From Mesostigma viride (taxonomy: Eukaryota > Streptophyta > Mesostigmatophyceae > Mesostigmatales > Mesostigmataceae), in assembly GCA_009746045.1 (NCBI GenBank), contig RPFO01000645.1:1686586-1739085 (forward strand): a stretch of 52,500 bases of DNA, read 5' to 3'. The number at the start of each line of letters is the position of its first letter. Within the stretch, counting starts at the first letter, position 1. This document shows positions 11,879 through 21,169 of the stretch, one piece after another. The translations under genes were made by a program, and so were the position numbers. A model generated the notes under the pieces. It was not told the origin of the DNA, did not search any database, and saw only the letters and a list, made by a program, of their open reading frames with translations.

Positions 11879-12451
11879 TGTTACGTCGCGTAACAATTCG
11901 TTGTAGTTACGGACGTAAATTAGGTCTTTTGCCTCGGTTGTCCCTAGGTTTACGTTTAGGCTCCTACCGGGACATTATTGTCCTCGTAACAGTACTGTGG
12001 TACATTGGGTGCCGTTGGGCGCCGCGCCGCGTACTTTATTAGTGGTCCTGATCCTGTGGCAGAATGTAGTGGACCAGCGTGCATCAGTAGATTTAGTGGA
12101 CCAGCGTGCATCTGTAGGCGAGGGCCATGTCGGCCCGAGCGTGTTGGACCGTTGGTGACCATTTATGCGCGTTCTACCCCTTGTGTGTGCACTCGGCGTG
12201 TGTTAAGTGAATTGACACATTTAGGCTTGGGTCACGGCAGTGTAGTTGTGTTTCCTTCCTCTATTCCTGGAGTAAACGGGTTTTGATAAATGGTTGTATG
12301 GCGTATTATAGTAACACTTACGTTAATGCATTGAGATCAGCTCCGTCACGTTCGTCTTTCGCCAGAGGGTTAAGTAGAGGAGGCCTGACCAGTTTAGGTA
12401 GTATCAGGCCCATTAGAGGTAGAGGTGGAGGTAGATATCCGCGGCGTAACA
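11879..12451 (+). repeat. 5' LTR
   Basis: 573 bp, starting TGTTACGTCGCGTAAC and ending GGCGTAACA. By eye it is identical to the 3' LTR over its whole length apart from a 32-bp insertion in the 3' copy. It contains a local direct repeat (GTGGACCAGCGTGCATC, twice). The transcription start and polyadenylation sites were not assigned. Confidence 0.95.
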
Positions 12452-12452
12452 A

Positions 12453-12464
12453 TGGTATCGGAGG
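12453..12464 (+). promoter_or_regulatory. primer binding site (initiator tRNA-Met type)
   Basis: TGGTATCGGAGG starts one base after the 5' LTR. It differs by two bases from TGGTATCAGAGC, the usual PBS complementary to the 3' end of initiator tRNA-Met in plant and other gypsy elements. Position and sequence both support the call. Confidence 0.75.
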
Positions 12465-12984
12465 AACTTCAGTAGGTAGTGAACGAGACGACTATCCCTT
12501 GCCACATACACCTTTTCAAGACCCCTTCCGCGTCCAGGAACAAGAAGTCGACACTTCCTTGATAGGTAATGGGCGGGTCGCCTTCAAGCTAGGAGAGTAG
12601 TGCTGCCCGTTTCGGGACACGCTCTACCTAGAAGCTAGACCTGCTCGCAGCGGATGAATCCTTTCGTAGTTAGCCTGTCCTTCGCCTTGTTTTCCTGCTT
12701 ACGGTTTTTTCCTGTCTTAGATAGGGGAGTATTACTGTTCGGAGACGATTAGCGTCGCAGTACCTACACCTTTTTCCTTGTGCTGCTGCTTTATTAGACG
12801 GCCGCACCCGCAGAGTTACGGGGCGCTGTGTTAGGACGAGCGCTGGAATATCCGGCCGCTGACTTAGGGCGAGAGCTGGAAACTTCCGCCCTCCTTCTTC
12901 TTTCGGTGATCCAGATCGTCCAGCTAAGTCGCCTACCCCTACCTCGTCTAGCTTGACATCACAAGACACGCCAGGTGAGTTATC

Positions 12985-15900
12985 ATGAGTCAACGTCGTG
13001 TTTTTACTGCGCCTTCTCATTCATCTAGTGATAATTAATTAATTAATTAATTAATTAAACTCGTGCTCCCGTTGGGGAGTCACGGAGCACCGAAGTGCTT
13101 TTAATCCCTGTGTGTGCACTACAGGAGAAAGGGCAGAGACCCCCAGTCTCCTTCATGCCAAAGGCATGCCACAGCTGCAATCGGGCGCGGCTAGCTAAAA
13201 GGACAGGCTAACGATCCGGCAAACTGTGGGTGCAATAAGACCCATGTGAGCATATCATAGCAAGGAGCGTGGGCAGGTAATCTGAACATAGCCAGGGCGT
13301 GGCATGGCTGTACTAGGACTACACTAGGAACTCGGGGGTGATATAAGTGGTAAAAAGTGGTAAAATCTATATCACCCGGTGGTAAAAAGTGGTAAAAAGT
13401 GATAAAAAGTGATAAAAAGTGATAAAAAGTGGTAAAAAAGGGGTAAAACTGGTGGTAAAAGGTGGTAAAACAGGGGGTGGTAAAAGCCTTTACCACCTCC
13501 ATTTTACCACCTGACCGCCATCGTGGTAAAAAATTACCACCAGGTGGTAAAAACGAGGGTGAAAACAGGTGGTAAAAAATTACCACCATGGAGGTGAAAA
13601 AATCGGTGGTAAAAATGGTAAAAAATATGGAGGGAAAAAACGCAGATAGATCTCACTAGGAACTCGGCTTTGAGAATGGGTGAGAAAACACGTTTCTCAC
13701 CTGGGTGAGATGACCCAAAAAAGGTGAGAAAAGGAGAAAACGTGAGAAAAATCTCAAAAAACAGGACGTGAATCAACAGCACTGGTCAAATCAGGGCAAT
13801 CAAAATCGCTTCATTAAAATGTTTAAATAATAAATGTTTATAGCCGTCAAGAACCTATCGATTCATACTACCCATTCAGAGGCTGTTCTGAAATTGTAAC
13901 CATTGATCATTTTTAATGAATCATCTATACAACACTGTTATGGCTTTATGACACATCCGTCATTGCCTTTCATCTTATACGATAGCAGCTAGTGGTTAAC
14001 GAAGCTGGTCGCTTGCTAGGGCATCATGCTGACCGCTCCCATTTCATTCCCGTGGCTCCTGCAAGAATCCAAGCAAGCCGCGACACAAGATGCAAGAGAA
14101 CAAAAAGATATCAGATCCTTGACATAGACATCACCATTCTACAAGGAAGAGCTCGCCAGCACCTAACGGTCCATGCAGCAAATGTGTAGAATACGATTTA
14201 AGACCCAACACTCACTCTTATGGCAAAGCAGCCCATACACATGAATCACACCATGCGCCAGATGTCACACGAGCAAGCCACAACGTTGTCGTCGGATCAG
14301 AAAGCAACAAACGTGAAAACGCTAGCGGCCCAAATCTGAGATTCCGCGGAACACAGAAAATAAGAAAGCTCAGAAGCTACCAGCAAGGGATCGAACATAG
14401 GACCTTTGGCATGATTTCGCGGCTGTGTGAGTCTCCTGATCCGAAGGCATCTCACTTAAGTAACGTTTCGAAACAGCCAAACTGCGAAAACCCTCTTACC
14501 GGAGAGTTTTGCCAATATCAAGGAGACAACCAGCGCAGGTCAGAAATCGGGAGAATCCGGACCATGGTAGCTCGAGCCTGCCGTTATCTTGTCCGCGCTG
14601 TCGAGCCGAGCAGGATTATGAATATGAATGGAGATGGAAATGTGTAGCCTTACATGCGAAATAATGGCCGGCTGACGTGAAGAGCGACTAGATGACCTAG
14701 ACGGTGGGGCCGGACACAGCTTGCTTGTTTGTGTTTCATCGTGGGCAACGAGTCCAACGACTACTTTCTCTGGGTTGCAAACTGCGGCAAATTGAACGCA
14801 AACCTCATCATGAAATCTTGACCGTCGAAATGTAACGATCCGACGACTTATGCAGTATGCCGCGTAATTTTTTGCGGGAGAGCCGTTGGGCCGGTTCCCG
14901 ACGCGGGCGACCAGTGGTTTGCATTAAGTTAACTTACCTGAAGTTTTCCAACAGAAGTTACCCAAGCCGCACGATGGCACTCATCGACGGCCTCAGTCTG
15001 CTGACTCGTCGGCCCGATTTTGGCGGCACCCAATTTGACCCCAACGGTACCTACCGACAAAGGGCATACATTACCTTTCACGCGCACCACGACCCCTTCG
15101 AGCTCTGCTATGGCGGTGGTGCCGTGGGGCCCGCATCAGACTGCGGGCCCTTATCTTCTATGGCGGTGCTGCCGTTGGGCCCGAATCAGACTGCAGGCCC
15201 TTTATGCAGGCGGGCCCTTAATGCATGTCACTTATTTATTCTTCTGCATACAAATATGAAGCCAAGAAGTCGTGTCCTCCGGATTTTTGCATTTGCACCG
15301 TGTGCAGTTCTTGGACGTTTGGAAACATGCATGGCATATGGCTAATGTAATGACTGACTAGCTAGACCGTTTCAGTGGTTTTTCATTTGCGGGTTTTTCC
15401 TCGTAAATGGTGGGAAAGCGATCGCAGCAATGGTTCTCACCACTAGACACTCCCGGCCAGTGAAGCCCGATTAACGTCCTCATCAAGCAACCTGTTTCCG
15501 GCCCCACTGTATAGGTCATCTTACATTCGCTCTTTGCGTAAGCCAGCCATAATTTCAATGAACAAGGCTACACATTTGCATACTCTTTTCTTGGTTATCG
15601 GTGTGCCTTTGTTTGAATGCAGGGGGGATCGCTGTGCCGACACAACGCGTTCAACGTGCTGGGCATCAAATGAGGGATCTGGGCGACCACCAGTGCCCGA
15701 CTAGTGTCACCACTGCCTTCCGGACCTGAGGGCAAGGCTGCAGCCGGAGCTGCAGACGTATTTTCAGGGCTTAGCGCAGCCGCCAGGCTGCCTGTGTCGA
15801 GGAGCGTTTGCTCATCACATATTGCGCAATAGCTTCGGAAAATTATATCAGCGTGTGCGTCTTAGAAAGACGAAGCGATTGTGATATTCACAGCCGAATT

Positions 15901-17299
15901 CGGTGCCCAAACGAGAAAGTTATGATCTCCGCTGTCAGCCATGGCTACCTCGTCGCTCGCGGCTTTGATGGTACATTGGCTATATTGTATGATAACCCTA
16001 TAATCCACCTTAGTGGTGCTGAGTTTTTTTTCACATTAATGACTTAATGAAATAAAGCTCATGATTTTTCTCGTGGTATACTGTTGGGGCAGGCGCAGGC
16101 GCAAGAAGTCTCCTACGGTTGACAAACACCATATGTAGCAGGTTCACCTGACAACCATGCCAATATTTTGATGATTGAATGAATAAAGATGCTTTTCTTG
16201 TCGTTTTGCGCCTGACATTTTTGTCGGTTTAGCACTTGTGTTTTTACCACTTGTGTGCATGCTCATGTGGTATTTTTTTACCACTTTTTATCACTTCTTT
16301 GGTTTTACCACTTTTTATCACTTTTTACCACTTGCACAAGCCTTTTACCACCACTTTACCACTTTTTACCACAAAGTGGTAAAAAGTGGTAAAATATACC
16401 ACTTTTTTACCACTTTTTATCACTTTATATCACTTTTTATCACTTTTTATCACTTTTTACCACCCTTAGACCTCTTTTACCACCTCGAGGTGGTAAAAAG
16501 GTGGTAAAAAGTGATAAAAAGTGGTAAATTTACCACCCCCGAGTTCCTAGTGTAGGCTAAGGCTATGGCTGGTTGTGTACCGTGCGTTGGCGGCACGTGA
16601 CTAGGTGTGTTGGCACAGCTAGGCAACATTCTAGGCATGGCTGCCTTAGCGGCAGTGACGCCAATGGTTACAAGCTAGGGCTATTGCTATTCTAGCCCGC
16701 TGGGGGCGTCCACATCTTGTGGTTGATCATCAGGTCCCCGCCCCTCCAGTACACCTTGGGCTTCTGGGGGTCCTGCTTATGGCGGAGGTATTCCGGCCAC
16801 AGGTCGCGTCGCTGCTGTTGCTGAGCGGGGGTGAGGTCGTCATCCAGCGTCCAGGTGAGGTCGTGCAACCGCTTGCGACGAGAGAGGAACCGCTGCTTAT
16901 CCTCAGGGGAGGGGAAGGTGAGTAGGACTGGTGGGGGAGCCGCCTTGTGATAATAGTTTAGCTAAGTATTACGTAGTTATTACCCCTCAATGGTCAGCCA
17001 TTTTCCTCTCTTGGTCAGATGCTAGGAAGATAGTGCAAAACCGTACATATAATGTAATTGGGTATAAGAAATTTGTTACCTTCGAGGAAGCTCAACAATT
17101 CCTTATAGACCATAGCGTATCAGATCTAGGCCTACTACACGTACGTTCTACTCCTCATGGTCGCCCTCCTGTAGAAGCTCTAGATTTTGCTACCCCTCCT
17201 TCGTCTCCCCCTAAGAGGGCTGCATCCTCATCTAGCTTAGATACTCCTCTCACCTTAGAATTCGGTTCCCTATCCATTACTGTGGTTAAAAAGGATTGA
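12985..17299 (+). CDS. gypsy-element ORF upstream of gag with RNase H1 N-terminal-like domain (split by a LINE)
   Basis: The coding parts are 12985-13035 (ATG at 12985) and 16955-17299. They are separated by a LINE inserted with the duplication GTGATAAT; removing the LINE and one duplicate rejoins the frame exactly, giving 131 residues. Residues about 21-68 contain KYYVV, IFLSWSDA, a central Val, YKKF and FEEAQQFL. That is the pattern of the RNase H1 N-terminal hybrid-binding domain, also found in caulimovirus P6. The remainder is Pro/Ser-rich and ends VVKKD. The stop precedes the gag ATG by about 125 bp. By family analogy it could bind RNA-DNA hybrids during reverse transcription or affect translation; both are inference. 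The element's own catalytic RNase H is separate, in pol. Confidence 0.7.
13063..13090 (-). other. 3'-terminal stem-loop of the LINE family
   Basis: GTGCTCC pairs with GGAGCAC around an inner CTCC/GGAG stem, directly next to the (TTAA)n tail. The same hairpin occurs at 45411-45440 with a longer loop and, on the plus strand, at about 47950-47977. Retention of the stem with changing loops suggests a recognition structure for the reverse transcriptase. Confidence 0.6.
13790..14516. other. AT-rich interior of the CACTA-like element
   Basis: No coding region or known repeat was recognised. The composition is clearly AT-richer than the surrounding LINE DNA. It may be what remains of the element's original interior. 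Confidence 0.4.
14517..14740 (+). repeat. REP1 partial copy
   Basis: Begins ATATCAAGGAGACAACC and follows the REP1 body (AGAAATCGGGAGAATCCGG, GATGACCTAGACGG) before losing similarity near 14740. It lies inside the CACTA-like element. Confidence 0.7.
14860..15269. other. unassigned segment with a short tandem duplication, inside the CACTA-like element
   Basis: An open frame from 14857 is not recognisable as a known protein. A unit of about 46 bp (TATGGCGGTG...GGGCCC...CAGACTGC) occurs twice in tandem around 15110-15205. It could be captured host DNA. Confidence 0.35.
15270..15600 (-). repeat. REP1 partial copy, inverted
   Basis: The reverse complement matches the second half of the REP1 copy at 41712-42130, including the TTTTTCATTTGCGGG... 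and CACCACTAGACACTCC stretches. It lacks the CAAGGAGACAAC end. Together with 14517-14740 it forms two halves in opposite orientation. Confidence 0.65.
15620..15975 (-). pseudogene. LINE 5' UTR and ORF1 start, captured fragment
   Basis: The reverse complement resembles 19150-19460: the 5' UTR, the ATG region at about 15816 and the first ORF1 codons (Ala-rich, with the conserved GCTGCAGACGTATTTTCA stretch on the plus strand). The region encoding the rest of ORF1 is absent. It lies inside the CACTA-like element. Confidence 0.65.
16690..16925 (-). pseudogene. LINE ORF1 C-terminal fragment
   Basis: The minus-strand translation matches the end of the intact ORF1 protein at 17906-19315: an RKRL stretch, a TLDDDLTPAQQQ-type segment, a DLWPEYL-type segment and a final VYWRGG-HKMW part. 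It is the 5'-truncated coding remnant of LINE copy A. Confidence 0.7.
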
Positions 17300-17423
17300 T
17301 TTAACTGGTTTCCTTCTTGTAAGCCTTTAAAAGCTTTTTCTTTTCTTTCTTTGCCTTAAATTAGGCCTTGTCCTTTATCCTTGTTACTCTCAGTTAGAAT
17401 TCTGATCATTTACTTAAATAAAA

Positions 17424-20400
17424 ATGGATCCAGTGGGTGGTAACATGTCGCCTATACCTACCAATACTCCTACTATTAATTAATTAATTAATTAGGAACA
17501 TAACTCCGTTGGGAGTATATGTAGCACATAGCCCTGAGAAGGGGCATATGGGCCTATAATACATTCTAAGCTACTTCCTGCAAGGGTGGGAATGTAAACA
17601 ACACTTGCTCTAGGTGCACCAGGGCACCCGCACCCTCATGGTCTATCACGCTATGCCCGGGTAAGGGGGGAGCATGCCTGTGAGGGGGAAGATCATCATG
17701 GCTATACAAGAGCTATGGCATGGCTTCTCAGCAGAGAGTGACTCCCTGCATGGGCACAACATTACTAAATAAGGCTATGCATCGTCTGGAGTGTGGCACA
17801 TCATAGGCACACATGTACATGATTAAATAAAGCGCGGGGCTTAGCTGGGATAGTGCCTCTAGGAGGCGTACATGTACATGGCCACGGTCTATCTATTCTG
17901 CACTACTACTGCTGTATTCCCCTAAGCTGGGGCGTCTGGAGTCGCTGGGGCCGCGGGGGGGGGGGGGTCGCCTGCCAGGGCTTGTGGCCGACGTAGATGG
18001 CCGCCCCCTTCCAGTACACCGGCTGCCCCGCCTTGGTCTGCCGGAGCTGGAGGTAGGTCGGCCATAGCTCCCGTCGCCGTTGTTGCTGCGCCAGGGTCAA
18101 GTCGTCATCAAGGGTGAAGAGAGTCTTCTCGAGCCGCTTGCGGCGTCTGAGAAAAGAAATCTTGTCCGCCGGGGTCTTAAAGGTGAGGAGGAGCGGGGGC
18201 GGCCCTGCCTTACCCCGCGCGCGGGGAAGGCGGTGGGCAGCCAGCTCTATCTCACCGTTAAGGCCCATGCGACTAAGGATTTCTCTCTCAAACGCACGCA
18301 AAAGCTTCTCGGAATTCTCACCTTCCTCCATCTTGAAGTTCTTGACAATGACGTTGAGGCTGCGCTTGGCGAGCTCGGCCTCCTCGCGGAGGTCAAGCGT
18401 CTGCCGTTGAAGCTGGGCTGCGACGGCGGAGGTGGTGGAGGTGGTATGTTGCTTAAGCATGTCCGCCCAGGTGGTGATGGGAGGAGCATCGCCGGCCAGG
18501 CCAGCCGAGGCTGGCTTGGCGGCAATGTCCTTCACCGCCTGGGCGGTGAGGCCTGCGGTATTCTGCAGAACCTCGATAGCAATGGCGTTGTCCTTAAGAC
18601 GCTGGTCGATGTCACGGAGCTGGGCGGTGATGGCGTCGGAGGTGGAGGTGGTGGCGGTGGAGGAGGCGAGGAGGGTGGAGGTGGCGGTGGAGATGGTGGA
18701 GGTGGCGGTGGAGAGGAGGGGGAGCTCGGCAGCCAACGTGCTGCCCATGACCGCCACATCTGCTGCGATGGGGGCCACGTGCTGCTCGAGGGCCTCCTTG
18801 AGGAGTGAGCGGATGGAGGATTCGGTTAAGGTGGTGGTGAGGGGCTTTGGGGGCCAAAGCTCCTCGAGGGAGCGGCCGAGGAGGGAGAAAAGGACGCGAA
18901 TCTGAAGGTGGGGGCGGCGGCATTTGAGGATTTGGTCGAAGTTGTGGGTGCGTCTCTGGAAAGCATCGGTGAGGCGGCCCTGATGGAAGAGTTGCTTGCA
19001 CATCTCGAGAAGCGAGGCATACGATCCGAAAAACACGTAGCTCAGGATCTTGTCGGGGTTGAGCTTGTCAAAAAAGCCGGGCTGGCTGGCGTCAAAGTCG
19101 AACTCCTCCCAGGTCGGCTCGGCAGGGCGACTGCGCTTGGGTTCAGGCGACGCTGCTGGCGAGGCGGCCAGCGGGGGCTGGGCGACCACTAGAGCTTGGC
19201 TAGTGGCGCCGCTGCCTTCTGGACCGGTTGGCGAAGCTGCAGCCGGGGCTGCAGACGTATTTTCATTGCTAAGCGCAGCCGCCAGGCTGCGTTGCGTCGA
19301 GAGGCGTTTGCTCATCGTATATTGCGTAATAGCTTCGGAGAATTATATCAGCATGTGCGTCATAAAAAGACGCGTCGATTGTGATATTCACGGCTAAATT
19401 CGGTGCTCAAACGTGAAAGTTATGAGCTCCGCCGTCAGCCATGGCTACCTCGTGGCTCGTGGCTCGCAGCACGAAATATATTCATACTCCTACTATGAGT
19501 AATAATAATAATAATACTAACAACCATAACAACAATCGTGGTAACCGACGGGACTCACTTGAAACGGTGCACCATCTCACTCCTCAAGGTAATCTTCGTG
19601 CCTCACCTCCTTCTCCTCTTGCTGATGGTCGCCGTCGTCCCTCACTTACCCCTCCTACCTATGAACAACGTCAACGTATGCAAGTCAGATTTAGTGATGA
19701 CCCTTCCCTTACCCTGAACCAGGCCCCTGCCCCTCCTGCAACCTTGGCTCAACCCTCCAGCAGGTCCTCACTAACTAACAATGTTTTTAGGCCTCCTTCC
19801 CACCTTGTTCCTTCCATGCCTGCTCTTAACACGGGTCGTGCCTCTGCCCCTGTCGGTCCTTCTGGGCGCCCTAGTGCAGTTCCCTTTTACCCACCTGCTT
19901 CCTGGTCCTACCCTGAGACGGCCTATGAGGCAGCCCAGGTCCCTACCCGTGTGGCTGATTTAGAAGTTAATAGTGATTTCAGCACCATGCCCTTAGATGA
20001 CAGAAATTATGATCATTTTGCCTATTCCTCTCTTCGTGAGCAATATACTGTCCCCTTCTCTTATGGGCACCAGCCTGAAACGGTGGCCCCTTCTAGACCC
20101 CTACCCAAGACTTTTCCTCTTCCTTCCTTCTATCCCGCTTATGTAGCAGTGGAAGATAGTGGCCCTATGGGAAAAACTGACTCTTCTAATCCCCCTAAGC
20201 CCCCTGCTCTTCCCCTCTTTGCTAACCTTCCCAAGCTGGATGTCAAGTCTACCCCTCAACAGTTTTTCACCTTTATTATGTTGCTTACCCAGAACACGGA
20301 GTCGTGGCAGAATCATAATAGATGGCGTCTTTCTGATGCTGTATTAGTTCCTCATTATCTCACAACCTGTATTACTCCTGAGCTTGCTAACCTCATTCAG

Positions 20401-21169
20401 TGTGAGTCTTTGGCCTCTCATGCCTACCCTAACTCTGTAGCAGAATTGTTTAAGCGTTTAGAGAACCATTTAGTCCCTCCTGATTCAGATTGGCAGGATA
20501 GATTAGCCTTTGGTACCTTGCAGCAGGGTACTAAATATGAAAGAGTTTGATGCTCAGATGGTACGAATTAGGGATTTGTCGGGTGCAGAAGTACGTGCTC
20601 GCTTCCTCCAAGGCCTCAGTAGACCCTTATTACGTGAAGTCAAGCGCCAGTTCTCTGCCTACCGTTTTACTGATCTGCCCCTCAAGCATGTGCGCCAGCA
20701 TCTCTTGCGTGTAGCAGATTTCTTCACCACCCCTTCTCTTCCTACCCGTTCCCGTATTAATAATATTATCCTTACCCCTGAGGAGGAGAACTCCTATGTA
20801 GAAGAATTAGATATCTGTGTTACTGACCTTTCAGCCCTTGATGTCTCTCATATCACATGCTATCATTGTAAGGAAGTAGGTCATCTTAAACGTGAGTGCC
20901 CCAAGTTCCTTTCGGGTGCTCCCCCTCATCCCGACGCTCGCCCTCCTCGTACCCCTCAGCGTGCTCCTATTCGTCCTACTTCAGGACGCATCCCTTCAGC
21001 TACCCCTAGTAGGCTGAATGCTGTGCAGACAGGATCCCCAGGGTTCCCCTATGATAATCAGGCTCCCGCACCCTCTTCGCTCCCTCGTGACCCTCCAGCA
21101 GTGGCTTTTTCGCCAGGGTCTTCTTCGGGGTTAGTTCCTATGGATTTGGGGGGGGAGGGGGAACAGTAG
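17424..21169 (+). CDS. gag: gag polyprotein of the gypsy element (split by a LINE, one internal frameshift)
   Basis: The ATG is at 17424. The first 53 bases run to 17476, where a LINE with the 13-bp duplication ATACTCCTACTAT is inserted. Translation resumes in frame at 19497 with an Asn-rich, then Pro/Ser-rich region. A retrotransposon gag core follows at about 20200-20720. The frame changes by +1 near 20540 (stop TGA at 20548 in the first frame) and then stays open to TAG at 21167. The tail has a CCHC zinc knuckle CYHCKEVGHLKREC (20859-20900), the nucleic-acid-binding motif of nucleocapsid. The internal shift falls within the core and is more likely a mutation than programmed. The last 79 bases overlap pol in the -1 frame. 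Confidence 0.88.
17477..19483 (-). mobile_element. complete ORF1-only LINE (2.0 kb)
   Basis: Flanked by the perfect 13-bp duplication ATACTCCTACTAT (17464-17476 and 19484-19496). On the minus strand it reads: a 5' end with CGAGCCAC repeats, a 5' UTR, an intact ORF1 (19315-17906), a 3' UTR and a TTAA-type tail (17477-17494). No endonuclease or reverse transcriptase region exists between ORF1 and the tail. It must be mobilised in trans, comparable to the mammalian HAL1 half-LINEs. It interrupts gag. Confidence 0.85.
17906..19315 (-). CDS. LINE ORF1 protein (L1-type, coiled coil-RRM-CTD)
   Basis: An intact frame of 469 residues. The N-terminus is Ala/Ser-rich and low-complexity (about 1-60). 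A conserved EEFDFDASQPGFF block and a helical region follow to about 160, then a long Ala/Thr/Leu helical, coiled-coil-like region (about 165-290). The C-terminal half resembles L1 ORF1p (Transposase_22): LNVIVKNF, GENSEKL, an AHRLPRARGK block as RRM, then RKRL, TLDDDL and a Trp/Tyr-rich end. L1 ORF1p is a trimeric RNA-binding chaperone of the retrotransposition RNP, and the same role is inferred here. GC-rich codons contrast with the surrounding AT-richer gag. Broken relatives lie at 16690-16925, 45200-45371 with 45714-45800, and 47996-49400. Confidence 0.85.
   Translation of the reverse strand: MSKRLSTQRSLAAALSNENTSAAPAAASPTGPEGSGATSQALVVAQPPLAASPAASPEPKRSRPAEPTWEEFDFDASQPGFFDKLNPDKILSYVFFGSYASLLEMCKQLFHQGRLTDAFQRRTHNFDQILKCRRPHLQIRVLFSLLGRSLEELWPPKPLTTTLTESSIRSLLKEALEQHVAPIAADVAVMGSTLAAELPLLSTATSTISTATSTLLASSTATTSTSDAITAQLRDIDQRLKDNAIAIEVLQNTAGLTAQAVKDIAAKPASAGLAGDAPPITTWADMLKQHTTSTTSAVAAQLQRQTLDLREEAELAKRSLNVIVKNFKMEEGENSEKLLRAFEREILSRMGLNGEIELAAHRLPRARGKAGPPPLLLTFKTPADKISFLRRRKRLEKTLFTLDDDLTLAQQQRRRELWPTYLQLRQTKAGQPVYWKGAAIYVGHKPWQATPPPPRPQRLQTPQLRGIQQ

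Larger units (their letters stand above)
13322..16552. mobile_element. CACTA-like non-autonomous DNA transposon
   Basis: Perfect 19-bp terminal inverted repeats CACTAGGAACTCGGGGGTG (13322-13340, inverted at 16534-16552) are flanked by TA on both sides (13320-13321 and 16553-16554). Both ends carry dense subterminal repeats of GTGGTAAAAA/GTGATAAAAA in opposite orientation (13345-13620 and 16240-16530), a hallmark of CACTA/EnSpm elements. No transposase is visible. A second CACTAGGAACTCGG terminus with a different subterminal motif (GGTGAGAAAA, 13655-13760) lies inside. The cargo includes two REP1 pieces in opposite orientation, a LINE 5' end and unassigned AT-rich DNA. CACTA elements usually give 3-bp duplications, so the 2-bp reading is slightly atypical. 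Confidence 0.85.
13036..16946 (-). mobile_element. LINE copy A, 5'-truncated, interrupted by a CACTA-like element
   Basis: On the minus strand the copy runs from the C-terminal part of ORF1 (16925-16690) through a 3' UTR (resuming at 13321-13063) to a (TTAA)n tail at 13036-13060. The direct repeat GTGATAAT (13028-13035 and 16947-16954) flanks it, extendable to 11 bp with one mismatch. It disrupts the small ORF upstream of gag. There is no ORF2 between ORF1 and the 3' UTR, the same organisation as the complete copy at 17477-19483. Confidence 0.85.

Noticed and set aside
12283-12600. 105-residue frame running from the 5' LTR through the PBS
   Set aside because: Crosses the LTR/PBS boundary; the Arg/Gly-rich translation comes from the LTR end. 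A short leader peptide cannot be excluded but has no support.
18080-18905. Gly/Val-rich plus-strand frames opposite LINE ORF1
   Set aside because: Shadow of the Ala/Thr-rich ORF1 coding sequence on the minus strand.
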